A stretch of DNA of 64,000 bases from Litsea cubeba (Eukaryota > Streptophyta > Magnoliopsida > Laurales > Lauraceae): the NCBI GenBank assembly GCA_012931725.1, contig CM022949.1:10876966-10940965 (forward strand), in the 5' to 3' direction. This document shows, piece by piece, positions 50,468-63,306 of the stretch (position 1 is its first letter; each line of letters opens with the position of its first letter). The translations under genes were made by a program, and so were the position numbers. The notes under the pieces are model-generated. The model saw only the letters and a program-made list of their open reading frames with translations. It ran no database searches and was not told the DNA's origin.

Positions 50468-53400
50468 CTTGTTAAAATTTATGTGGTCGAGCATTAGAGG
50501 TTGTGATATGGAATCAGAATGGCATAGATAGTATGACTTTTATTATTATCATCGATTGTCATAGCATCATCACTTTAAGTTAAAGTTATGCCATCATAAT
50601 ACATTATGTAATCTTAGTGCTTTTGTTGTGTAGTTATGGTGGGAGTCTGGTATATTGCTCTTATACCGGCTTTTCTTTGGTAATTCTTTTGATTAAGTTT
50701 GGTTGTACTATCTCTTCATCTTATTATAATTTGTCGTTACCAATGAAAAAAATGAATAAGTTTATCAACGCAACAGTTTGGTGCGAAAATGAAATTCTAT
50801 TAGTACGTAGAACCCAAATATTGAAATCTCGGTTTGCTTTGTTTGATTCAAGACCGCAATGACGTGTTTGCATGAGCCAAGAAGATATCCAAGTATAACA
50901 TATAACAGGCCTATTGTATCAACCAACTACTAGCTAGATTGGTATGAGCAGTGGCCTCTGTAGTTTGGAGCAGTGGCCTCTGTAGTTTGGGCAAGATTAT
51001 GAGCCTTTCCAATAATTGAATATAGAACAGACATGTTGTGGGCTGTCATTTTTCACATCATCATTCTTTTCAAAGTATTCTTGCTTCCTTATTTAAGTCA
51101 GTTCTGTTTACTATCTATTATCTGATACTATTTGAATGTCACATTGCACGTCAACACATTTATGTTGAACTCTTCAGACTCAATTTTACAATTTCAATTG
51201 ATTATTCACATCAACCTGTATCCTGTGACCTGTCCCATCTATAGGTTCATAATGATGATGAAGTGAGGGCTTTGTTCAAGCAAGTCCAGGGTGAAGTTCC
51301 AGGATCTCCAATATTTATAATGAAGGTTGCTTCTCAGGTGAGAATTTCCTAATTGTTAGTACAGTAAACTGGTTGAGCATTTTTGTTTGCTAAGATTGGT
51401 GTAAATGGTTGAAGACTCATGTTAGGTACATCTGGATCTGGCCTGACAGGAATTCTAATACAGAACTTCTTGATTTCTATTTTTCACTTTTGCGTGAGTT
51501 CCATATATATATATATATATATGCTTACAGTGCTTGTGACGCCCCGGAGTCCCACATCGACTATAGAGAGGAAAGTGATTGGGATTATATGTAGAGCTTA
51601 CACCCTTACTTAGCATGAGGCCTTTTGATGGGTTCAGGCCCATCAGAAACAAAACCGTGAGGCCAGTGGGCCAAAGCGGACAATATCATGCATGGGTAAG
51701 GGGTGGGGCGTTACAAATGGTATCAAAGCCGATTCTCGACTAGTTCGAGTGTGGGTCCCCTGCCGTGGTCTGGTGCAAGTGGGCGGGCTTCCATGTGAGC
51801 GGGCCAAGAGGGCTGGCAGGCTACTGCACAGGGACGTGTAGCCTTAAGGGGGGTGGAATGTGACGCCCCGGAGTCCCACATCGACTATAGAGAGGAAAGT
51901 GATTGGGATTATATGTAGAGCTTACACCCTTACTTAGCATGAGGCCTTTTGATGGGTTCAGGCCCATCAGAAACAAAACCGTGAGGCCAGTGGGGCCAAA
52001 AGCGGACAATATCATGCATGGGTAAGGGGGTGGGGCGTTACAGTGCTAGAAGTTTGTGTTCCATGCTTTCCATTAGAAATGTTTCAGACTGAGAGATTGT
52101 CATAACAATTATATGAGTCATTGTAGTTCCCATTGTAACCATAATATTATATGAATAGTTTTCAAATACTGATTATTAGTAAAAATATATCTCTGGGTTT
52201 TCACCAGATCAGGTACTCTGTACTTGTGTAGAATACTGACATTCATATGGTCATACCTGTTTTCATGCAACTTCACCCATCATCCTTGCATGCAAGTCAT
52301 TTGGATATATGATATATTTTTTGGGAACCACAATTTGCTAGGTCGTTTCATGATTTACTCATTTAAACTGGGTAGAATATGTGAATCCAAGACTCAAAGT
52401 TAAACCTTTTTTTTTTTTCCATTTGAAAATCTCAGACATAGTTCTAATGTTGTAACTGCAGTTATTCCTCTATTTCTTGAGTTGTAGTGTGTAAACTTCT
52501 CCTGATATAAACTTCAAAGTCTTCTTTCAGAGCCGCCATTTGGAAGTTCAGTTACTTTGTGATGAGTATGGCAACGTTGCAGCATTGCACAGCCGTGATT
52601 GTAGCATCCAAAGGCGACATCAGAAGGTATTCTTCTGTTACTTCATTTGTGTCTTTTTTCTTCTTTTTTGCATTTATGTTAGAAGGATTATGTCCATATT
52701 TGTTTTCTCAGTAATGGAGACAAGACTTTTCATGTCATGTATATCTTCTTTGTTTCTATCCTCTTAATCCTTCATGGTTCTGTTTTAGATTATGACAGTA
52801 GATATTAATACAGTTATATATGTCTAGTAGATTATTGAGGAAGGTCCAATTACAGTAGCCCCGCCTGAGACTGTGAAACAGCTGGAGCAGGGTGCAAGGA
52901 GGCTAGCTAAGTGTGTTAATTATGTTGGGGCTGCTACCGTTGAGTATCTGTACAGCATGGACACTGGAGAGTACTACTTTTTAGAGCTCAACCCACGGTT
53001 ACAGGTTTGTGGTATTTCATACTTGAAATCAGAAGAAACTACTAAGATTTTTCTTTGAGGTACCTTTGTGCCTTGACATTAACATTAACACATTTATCTA
53101 CTAATATGGTGTTTGGTGCAGAAAATTTCTGTGGAAAACATTTGGGAAAATTCACGATCTTGTGGAGGTTTTAAAGTTTGAGGGAGGGATCAGATTTGTA
53201 ACTTTTGTATGGAAAATGTGCAGTCGCTCCCTCCTCTTTTCATCACTACACCCAAAAAAAAAAAAAAAATGCGGATTCCATGGTATGGAATCCACACCCA
53301 AAGATGTCCATAGAAAGTACACCATGTATTCGTGGAATCCACGGATGTTGCCAGAAGTGCCCTCAATTTTACTTGCGCATTGGCATTTGGTCCAAATGTT

Positions 53401-54284
53401 GGACTCGGGTTCAGGTTATGGAACAATGGTAACATGACTGTAAATTATTCTTCACAGTTAAATGTGCTATTATTGATCTTTCTCAATATATTTCTTATTT
53501 AAAGTTTGACATATATATATATATATTTTTTAATAAAGATTTTTAGGCATGGTTGAACCTTATCTTACTGAGAAATCCAAACTCCTTGTTGATGGGCAAC
53601 TTGGGCAGCACCGATACCGAGTTAGACCTGTCAATACCAGGCTGGACTTATCAACGCCGAGCTGGACTTAAGCAAGATTGATTTAGTCAGCCAGAAAAAC
53701 TAATTAAATGACAAAGAATTATGGAAAAATATGGAAAGTTCAGAGAAGTACTGGACAATCTATAAATATCAAATTTAAGGGAACGTCATGTTCTTTTTTT
53801 AATATTTACACACAAGCAATTAAAAGAAATTCCATCAAACAAGTAATTAGAAGCAACTGGGATTCTGAAGAAAAGTTCTTTTTTTTTTTTAAATTTCAAT
53901 ATTAACAATTACATTAAAAAATAAAATTAATGGTCTCGATCCATACATATAAGGCCAGACTGATGGATCTCTCTTTTGACAATATTCTGATGATAAATTA
54001 TAAATTAACTTAAAAAGAGTTGAAAAAGCGGCATAAAATGCTACTCATTTTTTTAATAGGAAAATCAATTTTAATGAAAAACCATCACATTTCTATGGGC
54101 CTAACCCATATCTATTGATATAGGATGTGTAAGTGATTAAGCTCCATCTCAAGTAAGATATTTCATAGGAGATTGAAGATTGTACATCTTTTATGCAAAA
54201 GTCAACCCATGTGGGCTGTGGAGGAAACTATTAATAGCAAAAATACACGTCAATTCAATATTTTACCAGAAAATCCTAAAATCT

Positions 54285-54319
<35 letters not shown>

Positions 54320-56492
54320 CTATATAAATATATATCTGCCATTCTGTCTGTCTGCCTGTCTCCCCTCCTTATCCATGTCTTCTTTGCAATCTTATATTGT
54401 ATCTGTTTTAGGTGGAACATCCTGTTACTGAGTGGATTGCTGAAATAAATTTGCCAGCGGCTCAAGTTGCAGTTGGGATGGGCATTCCTCTCTGGAAAAT
54501 TCCTGGTATGAAGTTACTCTTCATTACTTGAATTCTTGTCGTCTCCTTTTTATTTTTCTTACTACTTACAACAGAATTCTTATTCACTCCTTTTTTTTAT
54601 TACTACTTACAGTTCTGTTGTGATGCTTCATTTTAGAAATTAGGCGTTTTTATGGGATGGATGGTGGTGGAGGCTATGATGCATGGAAGAAAGCATCCGT
54701 CACTGCTGCTCCATTTGATTTTGATATGGCAGAGGCTGTAAGACCAAAAGGTCATTGTGTAGCTGTTCGTGTAACAAGTGAAGACCCAGATGATGGTTTC
54801 AAGCCTACAAGTGGGAAAGTACAGGTTAGATTTACTAGACACAAAAAAACGTCTACCGCTGTCCACTTTTATGTTTCTATTCTATGATGAGCTTGATTTG
54901 AATTAGTTGATACTTGCAGGAACTCAGTTTTAAAGCAAGCCAAATGTGTGGGCATACTTCTCTGTTAAGGTATATCTTCTGGACAACTCTCTAGGAGAAT
55001 AATTTTTCTGTATTTAGCAAATTCTGGAGTTATTGGCAATGTTCAAATTGTATCCTTGATTCTTTGGTGAAGTTCCGATTTCTTGGACTATAGTGGACTT
55101 ACACAATGAATGCTTATGTAAGTTCCGGTTTCTTGGACTATAGTGGACTTACACAATGAATGTTTATGTGTTTCGCAGTCTGGAGGAGGCATTCACGAGT
55201 TCTCTGATTCCCAATTTGGTAATATTCTGAATGTAGTTGCGTGTGACCATATTCATGTGTTCTTATTTTCCTGTTGCTGAACCATCATTTCAATCTCAGG
55301 ACATGTTTTTGCTTTTGGGGAATCTAGAGCTTTAGCAATTGCTAATATGGTTCTTGGGCTAAAAGAGATACAAATTCGAGGAGAAATTCGTACTAATGTT
55401 GATTACACCATAGATCTTTTACATGTAATATTCCCATTCTTTTCCTAGTCATTTCCTTCTACCTTGAAAATTTGAATTCCATTTCTCTATGGAAGAAAAT
55501 AAATGTTTGAAATTGTCTATTATTTCAGGCTTCTGAATACAAAGACAACAAGATCCACACAGGCTGGCTGGACAGCAGAATTGCAATGCGGGTTAGAGCT
55601 GAGAGGCCTCCTTGGTACATTTCTGTTGTCGGAGGAGCTCTCTTTGTAAGCACAGCTAATTTCATTTTAATTATTAGGATGTTCTATGAGTTTTACTAGT
55701 TATAATTTATAGACAGTGTTCAATGTTAAAAGGTAACTAAAGTAATTCCTTCTGTTTCTCCTTTTGTGCCATAGAAAGCATCGACTAGCAGTGCAGCACT
55801 GGTTTCAGACTATGTTGGTTATCTTGAAAAGGGGCAAATCCCACCCAAGGTATGGCATTGTAGCATTTTCTCGAGTTTGGTGAATGAGTTTGGGCATGGT
55901 TCTTTTATCTTTTAGATTCTGTTTAATCGGCGAGTCCCCTTAAATGCAGCACATCTCGCTTGTCAACTCTCAGTTTCTCTCAGTATTGAAGGAAGCAAAT
56001 ACACAGTAACTATTCCAATACCTTTGACTCGAGTTTTTCTCAATTGGGTGTCTTTGCACTGTGGGACTATTGGGTATTTTACTAAGTATGTTAAGCTTGT
56101 ATTCTAGATTGAAATGTTAAGGGGTGGATCCGGAAGCTATAGATTACGGATGAACCAGTCTGAGGTCGAAGCAGAAATTCATACATTGCGAGATGGGGGT
56201 CTATTGATGCAGGCAGGATTTCCTCTCTTTACATCACTGCAGCTTCTCATGTAGTAACACATTAATTGTATTATTCTGAATTGTTTTTATGAAAAGATCA
56301 CCGAGATTCTGTACTTCATAAAAAAAAAGTCTGGACCTTAAGGTCATGATTCTCTTCTAGTTATTGTTATTATTGCTACTTTTTTTTTTTTTTTTTTGGC
56401 AAGGATTATTATTGCTACTTAAAATCACAATATTATTGTTTCTTCATTGTTGATGTTGTGATTCCAAAGGATTAGGTTTGATGTCATCTATT

Positions 56493-56579
<87 letters not shown>

Positions 56580-59500
56580 TGGGAATCTCATTACCTGAAA
56601 TTATATGTTGCAGTTGGATGGAACAGCCATGTGATATATGCAGAAGAAGAGGCAGCTGGGACTCGCCTCCTCATTGATGGAAGGACTTGCTTGTTAGCAG
56701 GTGAGTTTGCTTATTTCATTTCCTTTCTTTTTCACTTACAGCGGTTACAGAAATGGTCATGATGTGTCTGTCTGTTCATCTTCCTGTTTGTATAGTATAT
56801 TTGAACTCTAGGTTTTGAGAAAAAAAAAAGAAAAACTTCTATTCACTGCTAACTTAAGTGTTAAAGATAGGGGGGCATGCAGCTGTCAATTAATGCTACA
56901 CGATAATGAAGTTTTTTTTTAGCTTTCTTGCAATGTATAGTAAGTTAGATTGTACTGAGAAATGCCTCACAACCCAGTGGCAAAAGAGGTTGTCTCACCT
57001 TATAGCTGCCTGGGGATCAATCCTGGGCGTATAGGTCTCACTCTAGTGTTCCCACCAGTAGTCATAGTAAGCAAAAAAAAAAAAAAAAAAAAGAGAGAAA
57101 AAAAGTTAGATTGTGCTTACAGTGTTGGGAACTTTTTTTTTATTGGCACGACATCGAAATGATAGGTTTGAACTAGGGATATGCGATCCTATAAAACAAC
57201 GAAGATAAGGACTCCATCCTTTTGAGAGCCCCATGGCACAACCAGATGTAAGAATACCTTGGAATCCTCAAGTTCATGGATTCCAAGGCAGGATGACACA
57301 CCACCAAAAAGAGAGAAGAAGGTAATATGTTATCAGAGGCACCTATATAATTTTGCTGAAGTTTTTAAATTAGGCATCTTCCCTTAAGTTCAGTGGGGGA
57401 GTGCAACCTATGCTTAAGGTGTATTATATACCAAGGTAGTTACAGAACAAGCTGCAATCCAAACGAATGCTGGTTTGAGCTTTGGTGCACTCCTAATTAA
57501 GCTAGGCATGTATACTGAAGAAAAAAGAAAAAAAAAATCTATCTTTAAAAGCCCATACAAGACAAATAAACAACATATAACATAAAACATGATAATTTTA
57601 CAAGGGTAATTCAGCTAATAATGGTCCCATAAATTATGTCTTCTGTCTGATTCATTGCTAACTATAAAGGTCTCAGACTCCATATACATCCTTAAAAATT
57701 AAAATTAGCGTGCTAATTCACAGCATAAGGTCCAAGGCTCCAAGCAAGATAATTGAAATTTAAAACATGACTGTATTTAACAACTAAAAGAGAGAATTTT
57801 AAAGCCTACCACACATTAATAAGGCTTGGGTTTACTCACAAAGGGCTTATGCATCTGCACCTCAGGCATGCCCATGAAAACCATGTATTGCACATGCTTT
57901 AATTGTAATTCTTCATGTCTTATTATTCTAGCACCATATGACCTGGTTGAGGTCTTGAAATGAAACCAAGCTTTCACTATCGTGTTCTGCAGTGTGTACT
58001 GTTGAGCTTGGCATTTGAAAATAAGAAACATACATCCTTATTTATTCCATTAAGGCTGGCATATTGTACTTTTTTTGTCATGTACTTTTGTGATCCAAAG
58101 TAACGTGATTCTTATCTTCTTTTGTTTCCTTCCCAGAATGATCATGATCCGTCTAAATTAGTTGCCGAGACACCATGCAAGCTACTTCGTTTCTTAGTTC
58201 CAGACGGTAGTCACATGGACACAGATGCACCATATGCAGAGGTTGAAGTTATGAAGATGTGCATGCCACTTCTTTTACCTGCTTCAGGAGTAATTCATTT
58301 CATCATTTCTGAAGGTCAGGCAATGCAGGTAAATATTCTGGTAGAAGCAATTGAGAATCATGTCAGTGTGACACTCATATTTCATTTTTGGGGTAATTCA
58401 GTCTGCTACTTTCTGCGAGTTGACTGCGTTTTACACATGATCAATCCAAAGGGTATATATCACTCTGATGGAGTTAAAATTTGGACAGTGCCTATTTCAA
58501 GGGGGTTGTGATACGCTCAGGTTGTGTCATGCAAAGGTGGGCCCCTCATGGTCAAGATAGTTGTGCACCAGAGTTTGATTGCCAGTGCAGGATCATTTCT
58601 ATTTTTATATTGTGCTTATATTGTTGCAATGATATGAATTTTTGTTATATGTTGTCCTATCTTCTTTTCTCATGGTTGGATATGATAATCAATTGGACAT
58701 GAGTCTGGAGGCTTTCATTTTTTCTGTTTTCAGAATGCTTATGACGTCCCCATATTGGTAATTAGACTGAGGACATTTTTTTTTCATTTTTTTGTTGCAG
58801 GCAGGTGATCTCATAGCAAGGCTTGATCTTGATGATCCATCTGCTGTGAGGGAAAGCAGAACCATTTCATGGGTGCTTTCCTGTCTTAGGGCTTCCAACT
58901 GCAGTTTCTGGAAGGTTCACCAGAGATGTGCTGTGAGCTTGAATTCTGCACGAATGATTCTTGCGGGCTATGAACATAATATTGACGAAGTAAGCAATAG
59001 TGGGATAATTTGAATAACTTTAGTTGTGTGGCTGTTGGTACTGTCTGGTGAAACTTGTGCATGTAGCAGTTGCTTGGTGTTCTTTCATCTTGTTATTCTA
59101 ACTTAATATTCTCTTTCAGGGTAGTGCAAGACTTGCTCAACTGTCTAGACAGTCCTGACCTCCCTTTCCTACAGTGGCAAGAAAGCATGCTGTTTTAGCA
59201 ACCCGTCTCCCAAAAGATCTCAAAAATGAGGTTCATATAATTCTTGATGCCGGTTTTCTTTCTCATTGTTTTCAGGTTGAGATGTTACTTGTAATACAAT
59301 GTCAAACTGACTTGTTTGATTCATACTAATATCAGCTGGACTCAAAGTATAAGGAGCATGAAGTGAACTCAAGCAGTCAGAAAAAACATTGATTTTCCAG
59401 CTAAATTATTGCGAGGTGTACTTGAGGTCAGTAGGACTTTTGAATTCTGCATGTTGGTTTATGATTTTCCATAAAGTTGCATCTCCTTGTTGAGGGAAAA

Positions 59501-62500
59501 AAAAATCTTGGGTCTTTCTATTTTTGTTTTCCAGGCCCATCTCTTGTCCTGTCCTGAGAAAGAACGAGCTACCCAAGAAAGGCTTGTAGAACCGCTGATG
59601 AGTCTGGTGAAGTCGTATGAGGGAGGACGAGAAAGTCATGCTCGTGTTATTGTTCAATCCCTTTTTGAGGAATATCTGTCTGTTTGAAGAAATCTTCAGT
59701 GAAAACATTGAGGTCTGTTTCACAAACTACTTAAAGTTGGCAGTTGTCTGCATTTATTCTTTCCAAAGACTTTTGCAGGAATGCTAAACTAGCATGAAAG
59801 AGCATCATTCACTGACTTTCGGTTATTTGTGATTACTAACAAGCAGATTCTAGAACTTTTTTTGACCATTGCCTTTTATTCTTTATTTTTTTGTTATCTT
59901 GACATTCAGTATTATTTTCGATAGGCTGATGTAATTGAGCATCTTAGGCTTCATTATAAGAAGGATCTCCTGAAAGTTGTGGACATAGTGTTATCTCATC
60001 AGGTATTGGACGTGTGCTGATAACAAGTTTAAGCTGCCTCTTCTTTCCAGTTCTCTTGTTGATGCTTTTGTAGCAACTTCCCTGGGACAAATATTAATCA
60101 GTTAGTATTGTTGCACTGCAGGGTGTTCGGAGTAAGAATAAGCTGATACTACGGCTTATGGAAGCTTTGGTTTACCCTAATCCGGCTGCCTACAGAGAGA
60201 AACTGATCCGTTTCTCTTCTCTGAATCATACAATTTACTCTGAGGTTTGAGACAGATCTACTTTTCATTCTATATATTCCAATAAAGCACTGGACCTCTG
60301 GAACTATGTCACTTTTGTCTGCCTATCTTGGAAATTGGAAAGCATCAACATGGGTGGTTCATTTACATTTGTGAGTTTCACTCTGTTTGAGGACCAAAGT
60401 GTCCACGTGACAATACATGTGGATGATGGGACCAGGGGTGGACGGATTGGGGAAGTTGTAGTGTGTGCAGAGGATTTGCCTGTTGCAAAGATCATGCAAC
60501 GAGATCCTAGAAGAAAGCTCATATGTGTGAGATTCTAGAACGCACATATACATGAGGTCATGAACTCTTAGGAGGGGATCTAGTTGTGAATTGCAAATGG
60601 TGGGATCTCTCTCAAAAAGCCATGTTTGAGCCAACCTATGAAAAATTCAACCCCCTCATACCCTCTGTGCGTGCATGAATTGGCACTCCTTTCAAAATCT
60701 GCACTTCATATTTTAATTCCTAGCAGACGTGGATGGAATGGACCTAGCTTACGAGAGGAAGCACCAAATGTGGTGAAAAAATAGGGTGGGGAATTAGTTT
60801 GGTGGGTGTACTGTATTAACATGCTTCTGGGTGGACCTATTGAACTCAATGCACATCCCAAATAATGTGTTTCCCTGCAATTGAATCAATTGCATTTGGT
60901 TTGCAATCCATAAAGATGTTGAATGTTGAAACCACTTTACCTAACCCACCTTTTCCCAAAGGGGCTGTTGTAATTTGGGATCTGTAGTACATAGAATTGC
61001 TCTCTCATCTTGAGAAAATCTGTCTATTGGCGTTCTCTCATAGAATGCCTTGGTAGTTGCTGCATAAATCACTAGGATTTGTTTGTTAAGCACCTCTATT
61101 TGTTTATGCAAGTAGAGTGTAGTGTAGAAATAATCTATGACCATATATTTTTTGGCATTACCACACCAAAAAGTGATGGCAAAGTGAGAACTGTGTTTAG
61201 GAAGAAAGAAAGCCTTATCGTTGTCCTGTAGCAAACCAGACAAGCCGGGAAGCTTCTGGATAATGGTCTGAACCTTGAGAGCATGAGGTCTCTAATCTAG
61301 GGTTAAAATGATCTGATGGGAGCCTTTTTTGGCACAGAAAATCCAGAACTCGAGTCCTAGACATTTCCATCTCCCTCTCTAGCAAACGGCACGCTTCTCG
61401 GTGTGCCCTGCATAGGGGGTTACAAAAATGCAAATTTGAGATCATGGCACACCCAGAAAATGCCTCTATTTGTAGAGGTAATGGTCTACACATAGCTCAC
61501 ATGGTAGGGCTTTATTTTAAGGACAGATGTTTATGGACAGATTAGGGACTAAAACTCTAAAAGTATAGGGTCATTCAACCCAAGTGAAAATCATTGCAAA
61601 ATCCAAGTAGGGTTCGATTCACAGGAGGTAGGTGGGGGACTCTGGGTGGGCAACATGAAGTTTACCAATGAGAACACTTCCTAAATCATCATTTAAATTC
61701 ACATGCGTATCCATAAGAACTACATGTCAGCATTTGTCTAGACTGTTGATATGATGAGCCTCACTTCGGGAATTGCTCAAATCTTCTAGATTAGAATAGC
61801 TTAGCCATCCAATCGTAGCCTGCATGTACATGGTTCGGAAGAAAAAAAAAGAAAGAAGTATCAGTAGAACCAAGTGTTGGATGGTTTGTCCTTCAATCTG
61901 GAATGTTCTTTGGGCATCCAATCCATTCCTGGGCCATTGGATTAACAGTTTACTTCTCGATCCATGGGCTCCACTTCTATGGAATGTGCACTTGGGGACG
62001 CTGTTAATATTCTAACATGTTGGACCCTAAAGTTTTTCATTTGTCTATTCATTGTTCTTTCCTTCTAGCAGTTCTTCACTTAAATTAGGCGAAAGCCAAC
62101 TGTCAACATTATTTATTTATTTTTTGAAATGGTTTTCATTGTCAATATTCAATGAACACGCTGACGATCTCAAATTGCTGAAACTGGATGTTTATGATTG
62201 TCATTGTTTCAGTTAGCATTAAAAGCGAGTCAACTGCTTGAGCAAACCAAGCTGAGTGAGCTCCGCACAAGCATTGCTAGAAGTCTCTCAGAACTAGAGA
62301 TGTTCACTGAGGAAGGTGAGCATGTATCAACTCCCAGGAGAAAAAGTGCTATTGACGAGAGAATGGAGGATCTTGTGGGTGCTTCTTTGGCCGTTGAAGA
62401 TGCCCTTGTAGGTTTGTTTGATCACAGTGACCACACTCTTCAACGGCGGGTTGTGGAGACATACATCCGTAGATTATACCAGGTGGGGTGCTGTATTTCA

Positions 62501-63306
62501 TTTGCTAGTTATCAACAGATCTCATTACAATATCATTATAGGACCCTGATACAAACAAAAAAGAAAAAGGACTCAGTGTGTTATGAAACACCAATTTCCT
62601 ACAACTGGCCACATGATCTGATGATCCAGATTTCTGACATGGGGTATCACAAAATTCTTCAAGATTGAACACTCCTGGCCGTCCAAGTTTTGCCACATCA
62701 TATGGTTTAAAAGAAAAATGTAGTAGCAGTCCACTAAAGATGAATAGATAATTCTTTCACTCTGGAAGATCTTTGCGGTGTCTTCCTTTTATGGTGAGGC
62801 CTGTCAGATCAGCAATCTTTACCACTGAGTCATGGGCCCTCCTGTATGGAGTGCCAGTGGAAAAACATTATATGCATCCTAATGCTCAAAAACCCTTTAA
62901 AGTCCTCATTGCAACTGTTATTTTCATATTTGAGTCTTGTCTTTTTCCAGCCCTATCTTGTGAGAGGCAGTGTTCGGATGCAGTGGCATCGATCTGGTCT
63001 TATTGCATCATGGGAGTTCTATGAAGAGCACATTAAGAAGAGAAATGTGTCTGATGATCCAACATCCAACGAGCCAGAGGTTGAGAAACACTGCGAAAGG
63101 AGATGGGGAGTGATGGTTATTGTCAAATCTCTCCAGTTTCTACCAAATGCAATCAATGCTGCACTAAAGGAGGCTTCTCACTGTTCAAGTTTCAATTCTG
63201 ATCATGGGGTGTTGTCAAATGGGTCCTTGGAACCAGAAATTCATGGTAACATGCTGCATGTGGCATTAGTGGGCATCAACAATCCCATGAGTTCACTTCA
63301 AGATAG
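48902..63306 (+). CDS. ACC1: Homomeric (cytosolic) acetyl-CoA carboxylase, N-terminal half; partial at the right edge
   Basis: Carboxylates acetyl-CoA to malonyl-CoA for fatty-acid elongation and flavonoid synthesis. Coding exons: 48902-49249, 49822-50028, 50122-50283, 51245-51337, 52531-52626, 52831-53004, 54412-54505, 54637-54824, 54920-54969, 55179-55218, 55300-55424, 55529-55645, 55775-55849, 55950-56005, 56108-56212, 56614-56700, 58137-58328, 58801-58989, 59120-59230, 59336-59426, 59535-59712, 59925-60002, 60122-60244, 62213-62482, 62951-63306. They cover about 1,200 of the roughly 2,260 family residues. Biotin carboxylase: SWGGGGKGIRK ATP loop, ELNPRLQ|VEHPVTE. Biotin carrier: EVMKM, with the biotinyl lysine codon at 58254-58256. 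The central domain follows. The carboxyltransferase lies beyond the window. There is no transit peptide, so the cytosolic form. Exons 9, 14, 16, 18, 19, 20 and 21 carry one-base indels; exon 15 uses a GC donor. Confidence 0.93.
50284..51244 (+). other. Acetyl-CoA carboxylase intron 3
   Basis: A 0.96-kb intron with a long T-tract at about 50428-50467. Nothing else recognised. Confidence 0.7.
51535..52042 (+). mobile_element. TRIM retrotransposon in acetyl-CoA carboxylase intron 4
   Basis: Two near-identical direct terminal repeats, 51535-51715 (181 bp) and 51859-52042 (184 bp), begin TGTGACGCCCC and end GGGGCGTTACA. The perfect 5-bp target duplication GTGCT is at 51530-51534 and 52043-52047. 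TGGTATCAAAGCC at 51718-51730 is a primer site complementary to initiator-Met tRNA. A purine tract (AAGGGGGGTGG) precedes the second repeat. The repeats carry AGTCCCACATCGACTA, a motif widely shared by plant TRIMs. Internal sequence of 143 bp and no coding capacity. Same orientation as the host gene. The repeats differ only by a few bases, mostly run-length changes, so it is a young insertion. Confidence 0.95.
53005..54411 (+). other. Acetyl-CoA carboxylase intron 6
   Basis: A 1.4-kb intron with (AT)n at about 53512-53526 and CT/TA microsatellites at about 54287-54330. No gene or clear mobile element. Confidence 0.6.
55070..55169 (+). repeat. 50-bp tandem duplication in acetyl-CoA carboxylase intron 9
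   Basis: Two copies starting AAGTTCCGATTTCTTGG (55070) and AAGTTCCGGTTTCTTGG (55120), differing at about two positions. Confidence 0.85.
56495..56576 (+). repeat. (GA)n microsatellite, about 41 units, in acetyl-CoA carboxylase intron 15
   Basis: An uninterrupted AG dinucleotide run of roughly 82 bp, 37 bp upstream of exon 16. A length this great is likely to be polymorphic. Confidence 0.95.
56701..58136 (+). other. Acetyl-CoA carboxylase intron 16
   Basis: A 1.4-kb intron with an A-run at about 57073-57090; no recognised element. Confidence 0.6.
60245..62212 (+). other. Acetyl-CoA carboxylase intron 23, with unassigned minus-strand open frames
   Basis: A 2.0-kb intron. Two open frames of about 100 residues on minus (60941-61243 and 61215-61493) look more protein-like than the background (for example FYERTPIDRFSQDERAIL), but I do not recognise a family. 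They may be a fragment of an inserted gene or retroelement. Confidence 0.35.
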
